DNA of 64,000 bases from Amycolatopsis cihanbeyliensis (GTDB lineage Bacteria > Actinomycetota > Actinomycetes > Mycobacteriales > Pseudonocardiaceae). Location of the stretch: positions 5,180,001 to 5,244,000 of the forward strand of contig NZ_VFML01000001.1 in assembly GCF_006715045.1 (NCBI RefSeq). Reading direction: 5' to 3'. Below, piece after piece: positions 30,421 through 38,440 of this stretch; the stretch's first letter is position 1, and each line of letters opens with the position of its first letter. Position numbers and translations under genes: made by a program. The notes under the pieces were generated by a model. That model worked only from the letters and a program-made list of their open reading frames with translations, did not search any database and was not told where the DNA came from.

Positions 30421-31320
30421 ATGCGCGCCAGCTTCGTGTTCAGCGAGGTCATCACCGGTCTCCGCCGGAACCTGACGATGACCATCGCGATGATCCTCAC
30501 CACCGCGGTCTCGCTAGCCATGCTGGGCGGTGGCCTGCTGATCGTCCGCACCATCGACAAGATGAAGGTGAACTACCTCGACGACGTCGAGGTGACGGTG
30601 TTCCTCACCGAGGACATCAGCGCGAACGACCCCGCCTGCGCGCAGGAGCCATGCTCGACCTTGCGCCAGCAGCTTGAGGACAACGGGGCCGTCGAGTCGG
30701 TGGTGTTCGAGAACCGGCAGGACGCCTTCGAGCGGTTCAAGCGGATCTTCGAGGGGCAGCCGGAGCTGGTCGAGCTGGCCCGCCCGGAGTCGTTACCGGC
30801 GTCGTTGCAGGTCAAGCTGTTCGACCCGGAACGAAGCGAGCTCATCGTCCAGGAGTTCAGCGGCATGGCCGGGGTGGACAAGGTCAGTGACCAGAACAAG
30901 TTCCTGGAACGGTTCTTCGACCTGCTCAACGGCGGCAGGGACCTGACCCTGGTGATCGCCCTCGTGCTGGCGGCCGCGGCGTTGTTGCTGATCGCGAACA
31001 CGATCCAACTGTCCGCGTTCACCAGACGGACCGAGGTCGGCATCATGCGGCTGGTCGGTGCGACCAGGTGGTATACGCAGCTACCCTTCCTGCTGGAGGC
31101 CGTGGTGGCCGGGGTGATCGGCGCCGTGCTCGCGGTCGGGCTGCTGGTCGGCGGGAAGTTCCTCTTCCTCGACCGGATCTTCGGTGCCACCGGGGGAACG
31201 ATTCCGCAGATCCAGATTTTCGACGTGCTGTTCCCGGTCGCACCGGTGTTGCTCGGGGTGTCGATACTGATCTCGGCGATCACCGGGTATGTCACGCTGC
31301 GCCTGTACGTCAGACATTAA
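30421..31320 (+). CDS. ftsX: Cell division protein FtsX
   Basis: This 299-residue membrane partner of FtsE has four membrane segments: near residues 20-44, then three after 175 (LTLVIALVLAAAALLLIANT, LPFLLEAVVAGVIGAVLAVGLL, VLFPVAPVLLGVSILISAIT). The extracytoplasmic loop between the first two contains a cysteine pair (CAQEPC) that probably forms a disulfide, as in mycobacterial FtsX, and binds RipC-like hydrolases. Confidence 0.96.
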   Translation: MRASFVFSEVITGLRRNLTMTIAMILTTAVSLAMLGGGLLIVRTIDKMKVNYLDDVEVTVFLTEDISANDPACAQEPCSTLRQQLEDNGAVESVVFENRQDAFERFKRIFEGQPELVELARPESLPASLQVKLFDPERSELIVQEFSGMAGVDKVSDQNKFLERFFDLLNGGRDLTLVIALVLAAAALLLIANTIQLSAFTRRTEVGIMRLVGATRWYTQLPFLLEAVVAGVIGAVLAVGLLVGGKFLFLDRIFGATGGTIPQIQIFDVLFPVAPVLLGVSILISAITGYVTLRLYVRH

Positions 31321-31360
31321 GGACCTGCATAGCCCGGCAACGAACACGTAGAGTCGTCAT

Positions 31361-31843
31361 ATGCCCAAGGAACAAGGCCGCAAGGTGATCGTGTCGAACC
31401 GCAGGGCGCGGCACGACTACTCGATCCTGGACACCTACGAAGCCGGCCTCGTACTCGTGGGCACCGAGGTGAAGAGCCTGCGTGCCGGCAGGGCCTCGCT
31501 GGCCGACGCGTTCGCGACCGTGGACGACGGTGAGGTCTGGCTACGTGGGGTGCACATTCAGGAGTACGAGTACGGCACCTGGACCAACCACGAGGCGCGC
31601 CGCAAGCGCAAGCTGCTGCTGCACCACGGCGAGATCGAGAAGCTGATCGGCAAGACCAAGGAGAGCGGGCTCTCCCTGGTCCCGCTGTCGATGTACTTCA
31701 AGGACGGCAAGGCCAAGGTGGAGCTGGCGCTGGCGCGGGGTCGTAAGGCGCACGACAAGCGGCAGGCCATCGCCAAGCGGGACGCCGAGCGGGAGATGGC
31801 CAAGGCGATGGGCCGCGCGGTCAAGGGCAAGTACCGCCGTTGA
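31361..31843 (+). CDS. smpB: SsrA-binding protein SmpB
   Basis: This 160-residue protein has N-terminal motifs [24 protein letters not shown] and [14 protein letters not shown] typical of the SmpB OB-fold. Its basic C-terminal tail ([22 protein letters not shown]) enters the ribosomal A-site. It delivers tmRNA to stalled ribosomes. The tmRNA gene itself lies 6.2 kb downstream and carries the ICE insertion. Confidence 0.97.
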   Translation: MPKEQGRKVIVSNRRARHDYSILDTYEAGLVLVGTEVKSLRAGRASLADAFATVDDGEVWLRGVHIQEYEYGTWTNHEARRKRKLLLHHGEIEKLIGKTKESGLSLVPLSMYFKDGKAKVELALARGRKAHDKRQAIAKRDAEREMAKAMGRAVKGKYRR

Positions 31844-32844
31844 CCGATCCCGAGTCCGACGCGGATGTCGCGCCCTGGGTCCGCTCGCTCGGTCTGGACG
31901 GCCTGGTGGACATCCACGTGCACTTCCTGCCCGAGCAGGTGCTGCGCAAGGTCTGGGCGTATTTCGACCGCGCAGGGGAGCACTACGGCATGCGGTGGCC
32001 GGTGCACTACCGGTTGCCCGAGGCGGACCGGCTCGCCGTGCTGCGCTCGCTCGGGCCGATCCGGTTCGCCCCGCTGGTCTACCCGCACAAGCCGGGGATG
32101 GCCGAGTGGCTCAACGGGTGGGTCGCCGAGTTCGCCGCGCGGAATCCGGAGGCCGTCGCCACCGCGACCCTCTACCCCGAGCCCGGCGTGTCGGGCTACC
32201 TGGACGCGGCCCTGCGGGCCGGTGCCCGCTGCGTGAAGGCCCACGTGCAGGTCGGCGGCTACGACCCACGGGAGGAGCTGCTGGACCCCGCCTGGGGCCT
32301 GCTGGCCGAGGCCGGGGTGCCGGTGGTGGTGCATGCCGGGCACGGCCCGCTGCGTGGCGCGTACACCGGCCTGGACGTGTTCGAGCAGGTCCTCGCCCGC
32401 CACCCGCGGCTGGTGACCGTGCTCGCGCATGCCGGCATGCCCGACTACGCGGAGGCCGTGGACCTGGTGTCCAGGTACCCGAACGTGTACCTGGACACCA
32501 CCATGGTCGGCGTGCCCTTCAGCGCGGGCAGGTGGCCGCTGCCTGCCGACTGGACCGGCTCACTGGCGCGGATCGCCGACCGGGTGGTGCTGGGCACCGA
32601 CTTCCCGAACATCCCGTACCCCTACGCCGGGCAGTTGCGAGCGATCGCCGGCTGGGCGGCCGACGACCGGCTCGGCCGGCCGTTCCTCCGTGCCGTGCTG
32701 CACGACACGCCCGCCCGTCTGCTCGGCCTCGACCCGGCGGGCCAGCAGGAAGGCGGCGAGGACCAGGGCTACCCAGGGGACGGGGCTGTCCGCAAGGGTG
32801 CCGCCCTCCGGGGTGCTGAACCCGCCGGCGGCCAGCCCGAGTAG
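31840..32844 (+). CDS. Amidohydrolase-related metal-dependent hydrolase
   Basis: This 334-residue TIM-barrel hydrolase has the metal motif VDIHVHFLP (HxH) near residue 25, [16 protein letters not shown] and [10 protein letters not shown] (metal aspartate). It resembles the aminocarboxymuconate-semialdehyde decarboxylase-like amidohydrolase-2 family. The TTG start overlaps the smpB stop by 4 nt. The recognisable domain ends near [13 protein letters not shown] (about 32740). The last 35 or so codons are a charged, Gly-rich tail that overlaps the antisense acyltransferase gene. The substrate is unknown. Confidence 0.85.
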   Translation: MTDPESDADVAPWVRSLGLDGLVDIHVHFLPEQVLRKVWAYFDRAGEHYGMRWPVHYRLPEADRLAVLRSLGPIRFAPLVYPHKPGMAEWLNGWVAEFAARNPEAVATATLYPEPGVSGYLDAALRAGARCVKAHVQVGGYDPREELLDPAWGLLAEAGVPVVVHAGHGPLRGAYTGLDVFEQVLARHPRLVTVLAHAGMPDYAEAVDLVSRYPNVYLDTTMVGVPFSAGRWPLPADWTGSLARIADRVVLGTDFPNIPYPYAGQLRAIAGWAADDRLGRPFLRAVLHDTPARLLGLDPAGQQEGGEDQGYPGDGAVRKGAALRGAEPAGGQPE

Positions 32845-33990
32845 GCCGGTCGCACCCAGCAGCCCCGCGCAGGCCGACCGCCAGACCGGTGCGGGTCGGG
32901 CGGAGGAGGACAGTGGCATGGATTCGAACCGCCCGAACAGGCGCAGCAGCCGGCCCAGCACGGCGGCGGCCGCGGCGACCCAGAGCGGGATCATCGCCAG
33001 CCAGCGCAGCGTGCCCGGCTCCGGGGTGGCGTAGCCGAGCCCGAGCACGGCGACCCCGGCGACGCACACCAGCGCGGGCATGTGCCACAGGTAGATGCTC
33101 ATGAACCGCGGCCCCAGCCAGCGCAGCGCCGCGCCCGCGACCGGCGTGGTCGCCAGCCGGTTCAGCGCCGGGCGCACCGCCAGCAGCAGGCCGACCTGGC
33201 CGACCGCCAGGCTGACCAGCAGCGCGGTCGGCGGGCTCATGTTCGACACCGGCGCCCCCGGCATGCCGATCATGCTCGCCGGGTACGGACCGAAGGCGAC
33301 CAGCAGCGCGGTGCTGCCGAAGCCGGCCGCGGCCACCCCGACCGCCGCCCCGCGACCGAGCCTGCCGAGCCGCCCCTCGGCGTAGTGGAAGCCGAGCTGG
33401 TGCACCGCGAGCCAGACGAACAGCGCGTTGGCGTAGCCGACCAGGGGGATGTCACTGAACCGGGCGATATCGACCAGTACCGCGGCCCCGGTGAGCACGA
33501 CCGGCACGGCAAGGCCCCACCGGCGGTGCGCCTCGGCCAACAGCGGGGTGAGCAGCACGGTAGGCAGGTAGACGGCGAGGAACCAGAGCAGTTGCGCCGC
33601 GATCGTGCCGGCCACCTCGACCGGCTGCTCCGGTACCCCGAACCCGCGTAGCAGCGGCGGTACGGCCAGCCAGACGGCCATCAGCGGCAACACCGGCAGC
33701 AGCAGGCGCTGTACCCGGCCGCCCAGCCAGTCGCGCGCCGTGGGCGCCCTGCGCAGGGACAGCAGGTTCGCCGCGCCACCCGCGAAGAAGACCAGGGGCA
33801 TCACCTGCGAAAGCCAGGTCACCACCCACCAGCCAGGGGTGGCGAGGGCGTTGCCGGTGGCGAGGTGGGCATCCTGGTAGCCGAGCACCGGCATGATCCA
33901 GTGCTGGCCGACCACCGCCACGATCGCCACGGCCCGGACGACGTCGAGAAAGGAGTCCCGCCGAACGGGACTCTTCTGGCTGGAACGCAT
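32560..33990 (-). CDS. Acyltransferase 3 family membrane protein
   Basis: This 476-residue integral membrane protein has about ten hydrophobic helices. The N-terminal signature SFLDVVRAVAIVAVVGQHW carries the catalytic-type histidine of acyltransferase-3 proteins, which O-acylate cell-envelope glycans or small molecules. FMSIYLWHMPALV is also typical. The last 65 residues after the final helix are not family-like and read across the 3' end of the convergent amidohydrolase gene. The ATG at 33990 is chosen. The acyl acceptor is unknown. Confidence 0.85.
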   Translation of the reverse strand: MRSSQKSPVRRDSFLDVVRAVAIVAVVGQHWIMPVLGYQDAHLATGNALATPGWWVVTWLSQVMPLVFFAGGAANLLSLRRAPTARDWLGGRVQRLLLPVLPLMAVWLAVPPLLRGFGVPEQPVEVAGTIAAQLLWFLAVYLPTVLLTPLLAEAHRRWGLAVPVVLTGAAVLVDIARFSDIPLVGYANALFVWLAVHQLGFHYAEGRLGRLGRGAAVGVAAAGFGSTALLVAFGPYPASMIGMPGAPVSNMSPPTALLVSLAVGQVGLLLAVRPALNRLATTPVAGAALRWLGPRFMSIYLWHMPALVCVAGVAVLGLGYATPEPGTLRWLAMIPLWVAAAAAVLGRLLRLFGRFESMPLSSSARPAPVWRSACAGLLGATGLLGLAAGGFSTPEGGTLADSPVPWVALVLAAFLLARRVEAEQTGGRVVQHGTEERPAEPVVGRPAGDRSQLPGVGVRDVREVGAQHHPVGDPRQ

Positions 33991-34084
33991 ACCGGAAAGC
34001 CTGGTCGGAACGGGTCGCTCGGACAGCCCGGCGGGCAGGCGTCTTCGGCCTCGGGTTCGCTCACCGGCCGCGGTGGGGTTTTCC

Positions 34085-34303
34085 CTACTGCTCCGGGACC
34101 TCCCCCGGCGCGGGCAGCCCGCACAGGCGGTACTCCCAGCCGGACTCCGCGGTGTAGCCGAGTTGGTAGTGCGTCTCGATCTTCGGGCCGTCATGCAGGT
34201 GGACGTGCCGCATCACGCTGCCGGACACCGGCTCGGTGTCTCCGAGCTCCTGCACCCGGCCGTCCAGCGGTCCGCCGAAGAAGCGGACGATCGCCTCCGT
34301 CAT
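34085..34303 (-). CDS. Small hypothetical protein
   Basis: This 72-residue protein begins MTEAIVRFFGGPLDGRVQEL and ends with a YRLCGLPAPGEVPEQ tail. It resembles short actinobacterial proteins of unknown function with the FxGGPLDG signature. The ATG at 34303 follows a GGAGAGG ribosome site. It lies between the acyltransferase gene and the MarR gene, all on the minus strand. Confidence 0.75.
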   Translation of the reverse strand: MTEAIVRFFGGPLDGRVQELGDTEPVSGSVMRHVHLHDGPKIETHYQLGYTAESGWEYRLCGLPAPGEVPEQ

Positions 34304-34439
34304 CGGCCTCTCCTCACCCTGTGTCGCGGCGTCGGCCCATGGTAGGTGAGCCCGACCGCACGCGTCGGCCCTCAGACGGGTGATCCCGTCGCCGGTGAGG
34401 TTGGTCCGAACGGCGGTCGCCTGCCCAGCGACGATCCAG

Positions 34440-34895
34440 TCACCACAGTGGACGCAGCGGCACCGCGTGCCCGCCCGCGGTGTCCTCGGTGAGCGCCGCG
34501 AGGTCGGCCCGGAGCTGGGCCAGCCGCCGCACGCCGATTCGCCGCTCCCACCGCCGCTCGATGTCCTGCCAGAGCTCGAGGACCCGCTCGATGCATGCCC
34601 AGCCGCGGGCGGACAGGCTGACCAGCCTGCTGCGCCGGTCGGTGGGATGTGGTCCACGGGTGACGTAGCCGTTGCGCACCAGTTCGTCGACAAGCTGCAC
34701 CGCGGCCTGCTTGGTGACGCCGAGGTGCTCGGCCAGCTCCACCGCGGTCGCACCGTCGTGAAAGGACAGAAATTGGAAGACGAAGCCGTGCGCCGGGCGA
34801 ACATCCGCGAATCCCTCGGCGGCCAGTCGCGTGTGCACTCGATCCATCACCGCGCGGAACGTGACCGCGAGCTGGATCGGCAGCTCACCAGCCAT
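34440..34895 (-). CDS. MarR family transcriptional regulator
   Basis: This 151-residue protein has a winged helix-turn-helix at about residues 50-105 (ATAVELAEHLGVTKQAAVQLVDELVRNGYVTRGPHPTDRRSRLVSLS), including the MarR wing motif DRRSR. It is divergent from the cupin gene. The 100-bp gap holds inverted repeats that suit a MarR dimer. The ATG at 34895 fits the GGGGAGG site better than the overlapping GTG at 34898. Confidence 0.9.
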   Translation of the reverse strand: MAGELPIQLAVTFRAVMDRVHTRLAAEGFADVRPAHGFVFQFLSFHDGATAVELAEHLGVTKQAAVQLVDELVRNGYVTRGPHPTDRRSRLVSLSARGWACIERVLELWQDIERRWERRIGVRRLAQLRADLAALTEDTAGGHAVPLRPLW

Positions 34896-34916
34896 CACAC
34901 CTCCCCGGGTCAGACT

Positions 34917-34978
34917 AGTAAAGTAGGTTGACTACATGGGCAAGTAGCTTTACCTTGTTACTCGTCAAGCTGCTTGAC
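34917..34978. promoter_or_regulatory. Candidate MarR operators between the MarR and cupin genes
   Basis: The arms GTAAAG (34919-34924) and CTTTAC (34948-34953) face each other, and a perfect palindrome GTCAAG-CTG-CTTGAC lies at 34964-34978, 15 nt before the cupin start. This region is distinctly AT-richer than its surroundings. Occupancy would block the cupin gene and probably the MarR gene itself. Confidence 0.6.
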
Positions 34979-34992
34979 TGACTGGAGGATAG

Positions 34993-35364
34993 ATGACGCT
35001 GGCACGGTGGGCCGAAGCGCCGAGGTTCGACAACGCGGGGTTCGTCTTCCGCTCGCAGGCCGTGCCCAGCCGCGGCTCGGCCGAGCTGGCGGTGTGGGCG
35101 CTGGAGGCCATCCCGGGGGCGCGCAGCGAGCGGCACACGGTGGACCGCGAGGAGGTGTTCGTCCTGCACGAGGGCGGGCTGGTCGCCGAGGTCGGCGCCG
35201 CCGTGCACGAGCTCGCCCCGGGGGACGCGCTGATCGTGCCGCCGGAGACGCCCCTGTGCCTGCACAACCCGGGCGAGCGGTCTGCCCGCCTGACCGTGTG
35301 CACCTCCAGCGGCATGCGCGGCACCGTGCACGGCCGCACCATCGACCCGCCGTGGGCCCGGTGA
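34993..35364 (+). CDS. Cupin domain protein
   Basis: This 123-residue single-domain cupin has the first motif SERHTVDREEVFVLHEGGL and the second ELAPGDALIVPPETPLCLHNPG. The metal ligands are reduced compared with catalytic cupins (one clear His in each motif), so it may bind rather than convert a ligand. It is divergent from the MarR gene and probably repressed by it. The ATG follows ACTGGAGG. Confidence 0.85.
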   Translation: MTLARWAEAPRFDNAGFVFRSQAVPSRGSAELAVWALEAIPGARSERHTVDREEVFVLHEGGLVAEVGAAVHELAPGDALIVPPETPLCLHNPGERSARLTVCTSSGMRGTVHGRTIDPPWAR

Positions 35365-35372
35365 CAGCCGGT

Positions 35373-36017
35373 TCAGGATCGGTTCAGGTAGGTGAGTACC
35401 GCCCGCACCCGCCGGTGTTCCTCGAGGCTCGACTCGAGGTTGAGCTTGGCGAAGATGTTGCCGATGTGCTTCTCCACCGCGCCGTGCGACACCACCAGGG
35501 TGTTCGCGATAGCCGTGTTGGACAGTCCCTGCGCCATCAGCCGGAGCACCTCGGTCTCCCGCCCGGTGAGCGCGTCCAGCGGGTTCTTCCTTCCGCGTGC
35601 CATGAGCTGCGCGATCACGTCGGGATCGATGGCGGTGCCGCCGCCCGCGACGCGGCGCACCGCGTCCAGGAAGTCCGTGACATCGGCGACTCGCTCCTTC
35701 AGCAGGTATCCCACACCACCCGCACCCGCGGACAGCAGCTCCACCGCGTAGCTCTCCTCGACGTACTGGGAGAGCACGAGTACCGGCAGCCCCGGCAGCA
35801 CCTCCCGCGCCCGCAACGCGGCGCGCAGGCCCTCATCGGTGAACGTGGGTGGCATCCGCACGTCCACGATGGCCAGCTCGGGCCGGTGCTGCTGCACGGC
35901 CTCGATCAGGTCGTCCCCGTTGTCCACGGCGGCGACCGTCTCGATCTGTTCATCGGCGAGGAGGCGTTGCACACCCGCGCGCAACAGGACGGCGTCTTCG
36001 GCAAGGACGACACGCAT
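35373..36017 (-). CDS. LuxR/NarL family response regulator
   Basis: This 214-residue protein has a receiver domain, with acidic residues AED near the start, phospho-acceptor Asp in AIVDVRMPP and switch lysine in YLLKERV. A C-terminal LuxR helix-turn-helix follows (LTGRETEVLRLMAQGLSNTAIANTLVVSHGAVEKHIGNIFAKL). It is the last gene of a three-gene two-component operon. The ATG at 36017 gives a canonical MRVVLAEDAVLLRAG start. Confidence 0.93.
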   Translation of the reverse strand: MRVVLAEDAVLLRAGVQRLLADEQIETVAAVDNGDDLIEAVQQHRPELAIVDVRMPPTFTDEGLRAALRAREVLPGLPVLVLSQYVEESYAVELLSAGAGGVGYLLKERVADVTDFLDAVRRVAGGGTAIDPDVIAQLMARGRKNPLDALTGRETEVLRLMAQGLSNTAIANTLVVSHGAVEKHIGNIFAKLNLESSLEEHRRVRAVLTYLNRS

Positions 36018-36045
36018 GTGAGGCTCTCCAGTGGGGGCAGGCAGC

Positions 36046-37215
36046 TCACCAGGAACACGGCAGGTCCGCACGAATCACGGTGGGGCCCCCGGGTGGGCTG
36101 ACAACGGTGATAACGCCGTCAATCGTGGCAGCACGGTCGGCGAGGCCCGCGAGGCCTCCCTCCGGTCGCATCTCCGCGCCCCCGTGGCCGTTGTCGGTCA
36201 CTTCCACGATCACCGTCCCCTCGGTGCGCCACACCTTGACCACCGCCTCGTTCGCGCCGGCGTGCTTGGCGATGTTCGTCAGTGTCTCGCCGACGATGAA
36301 GTACGCCGTGGTCTCCACCGCCGCCGGTGGGCGCGGCTCCACGTCCACGGTCACCTCGACCGGTATCGGCGACTTGGCCGCCTGAGCGGACAGCGCCGCG
36401 TCCAGGCCACGGTCGCCGAGTACCGCGGGGTAGATGCCGCGTGCGAGGTCGCGCAGCTCGGAGACGGCGAGCTTGGCGTCGGAATGTGCCTCGTCGATCA
36501 GCTCGCGCAGCGCGTCCGGGTCATGCTCCAGCTTCGACTTCGCCCTGCCGAGGCTCATCGCCACCGACACCAGCCGCTGCTGCGCGCCGTCGTGCAGGTC
36601 CCGCTCGATCCGCCTGCGCTCGGCCTCGGCCGCGTCCACCCCGCGGGCCCGCGATGCCTGCAGCCGCTGCGCCCGTGCCGCCAGCCGTTGCGTGCGTGGC
36701 GGGCCGAGCAGCGCCTCGGCGAGCTGCGCGTGCAGCCAGCCCAGCCAGGGGGCGACCCAGATCGCGAACGGCACCAGGATCACCGACGCCAGCCCCAGCG
36801 CGAACTCCAGCACGCCGAGCGGGAACACCAGCATCAGGTAGCCGAGGTCCCGCCAGGTGACCGAGTCGGCGAGCCGGAATCGCCAGCGCTCCAGCCAGCT
36901 ACCCTCGACCCGCAGCTTCTCGACGTCCGCCGCGGGCGCGCCGAGCATGGCACGGGCCCAGCGGCGTTCCACGTCGCCGAACCAGCGCACCAGCGCGGTG
37001 GTACCCAGCAGGATCGGGATGCCGATCCAGATCACCACGGTGCCGATGCCCACGGCCGCGCCAACGACGATCAGGACGAACTGGAGGATGCGCAGCGGGA
37101 AGCTGAGGACCATGAAGGTGACCGTCCGGACCACACCCGGCAACGGCCGGTCCGGCACCTCCTGCTCCGCGTCCATGGTCCCGTCTCCGCTCAGCCGATT
37201 CGTACCGGCCATCAT
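36046..37215 (-). CDS. Sensor histidine kinase (HisKA_3 family)
   Basis: This 389-residue kinase has two pairs of hydrophobic segments in the N-terminal half (a 'sensor domain' fold), then the dimerisation box ERRRIERDLHDGAQQRL with the phosphorylated histidine. The ATPase has NIAKHAGAN (N box) and VTDNGHGG (G1 box). The ATG at 37215 overlaps the stop of the upstream gene in an ATGATG arrangement, which indicates coupled translation. Its partner is the response regulator 28 bp downstream. Confidence 0.93.
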   Translation of the reverse strand: MMAGTNRLSGDGTMDAEQEVPDRPLPGVVRTVTFMVLSFPLRILQFVLIVVGAAVGIGTVVIWIGIPILLGTTALVRWFGDVERRWARAMLGAPAADVEKLRVEGSWLERWRFRLADSVTWRDLGYLMLVFPLGVLEFALGLASVILVPFAIWVAPWLGWLHAQLAEALLGPPRTQRLAARAQRLQASRARGVDAAEAERRRIERDLHDGAQQRLVSVAMSLGRAKSKLEHDPDALRELIDEAHSDAKLAVSELRDLARGIYPAVLGDRGLDAALSAQAAKSPIPVEVTVDVEPRPPAAVETTAYFIVGETLTNIAKHAGANEAVVKVWRTEGTVIVEVTDNGHGGAEMRPEGGLAGLADRAATIDGVITVVSPPGGPTVIRADLPCSW

Positions 37216-37907
37216 CCTGCCATCGTGCTGAGCGGGCGGGCCTGGGGAAAAACCGAATCGAGCTCCGCCGCCCGCCGCGGGCTCGGCCCGAGCAGGACGT
37301 TCGCGAACGAGGCGTGCGTGCGCGCCACCGACCGGGTGATGGTGATCGACATGGCGATGAACAGCACGCCGAGCGCGGCCCATGGCAGCGCGGACAGTGT
37401 GGAGTCCACGGTGATCCAGCGCAGGTCGAAGGAGGGGAAGTAGTAGGCACCCTCGGGCAGGAACCGGTAGTAGATCGGCAGCCCGGCGAACCCGAGGCTG
37501 ACCGACCAGATCGTCACGACCAGCACGAACTCGATCAACCCCAGCGGGAACAGCAGGATGAGGTAGCCCAGGTCCCGCCAGGTGGCCTCGTCCCGTAGCC
37601 GGGCGCGCCACCTGAGTTTCTGGCCACCCTCCGGCAGCGGGCGGTAGGGGATCGGGATGTAGGTGTCCAGCAGGGCGTACACCCGCGCGCGCTCGACCCG
37701 CGCCCCGCCCCGGCACAGCAACACACCCAGCGCCAGTACCGGGATACCGACCCAGATGATCGCGGTCCCGAGGCCGACGGAGGACAGGGTGACCAGTGTG
37801 ACGAAGCAACCGATGCCCAGCGGCATGTTCATCAGCAGGTAGGCCAGCGAGCCCCCGAAGGGGGGCCGCTGGTGGGTGCCGCCGTGCGCGACGTTTGCCG
37901 TAGTCAT
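37212..37907 (-). CDS. Sensor-domain membrane protein preceding the histidine kinase
   Basis: This 231-residue membrane protein has at least four hydrophobic segments. The pattern DEATWRDLGYLILLFPLGLIEFVL matches the corresponding part of the kinase N-terminus (DSVTWRDLGYLMLVFPLGVL). It is thus a stand-alone paralogue of the kinase's sensor module, probably from duplication. It starts the operon, and its stop codon overlaps the kinase start. It may be the signal-binding partner of the kinase (inference). Confidence 0.85.
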   Translation of the reverse strand: MTTANVAHGGTHQRPPFGGSLAYLLMNMPLGIGCFVTLVTLSSVGLGTAIIWVGIPVLALGVLLCRGGARVERARVYALLDTYIPIPYRPLPEGGQKLRWRARLRDEATWRDLGYLILLFPLGLIEFVLVVTIWSVSLGFAGLPIYYRFLPEGAYYFPSFDLRWITVDSTLSALPWAALGVLFIAMSITITRSVARTHASFANVLLGPSPRRAAELDSVFPQARPLSTMAG

Positions 37908-38069
37908 GACCGGGTCCTTCCATTCTGGCTCACGGGAACCAGAATGACCTGGTCAACGGGGTGGTCACCATGGTGCGCGCGGGCATCCCGGGGGTGGGGC
38001 CAGCCCTACCCCCGGCCAGGAACTATCGGCTTGCCGCACGCGTTATCCTGGTGTGGTTGACCACGACAA

Positions 38070-38440
38070 GGGGGTGAACGGTTTCGACTCTGGACGTTGA
38101 GTCAGGGGAAGCGTGCCGGTGCAGGCGAGAGACCACCGAAAGCGTCATCGCACTAAAATAAGCGCCAAGACGAACAGTCAGCGCGACTTCGCCCTCGCCG
38201 CCTGAGCGAGTGCGAGTCTGTCGGCCCGGGTAAGCCTCCGACCCGGTTTGCCGGCATCAGCTAGGAGGCTCACCGCCGGTTCCGGCCACGGGAACCGGTT
38301 GGGACACCAACAGTGGCTGGGCCCGTCACACCGGCTTGTTCGCGTGACCGGTGGGGCCGAGTAGAGGCACAGCGAACTGCGCACGGAGAAGCCCTGTCGA
38401 GGCGACAGAGGACCCGGGTTCGATTCCCGGCACCTCCACC
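38070..38440 (+). ncRNA. ssrA: Transfer-messenger RNA (tmRNA)
   Basis: This 371-nt gene has tRNA-like ends: acceptor strands GGGGGTG (38070-38076) and CACCTCC (38431-38437), and a T-arm GGGTTCGATTCCC. The internal reading frame encodes the tag AKTNSQRDFALAA followed by TGA (38167-38208), the usual actinobacterial degradation tag. The 3' end reads ACC then T, so the terminal A of CCA is not encoded and must be added. The ICE joins exactly at this end; the gene looks functional. Its protein partner is encoded by smpB in this window. Confidence 0.97.
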
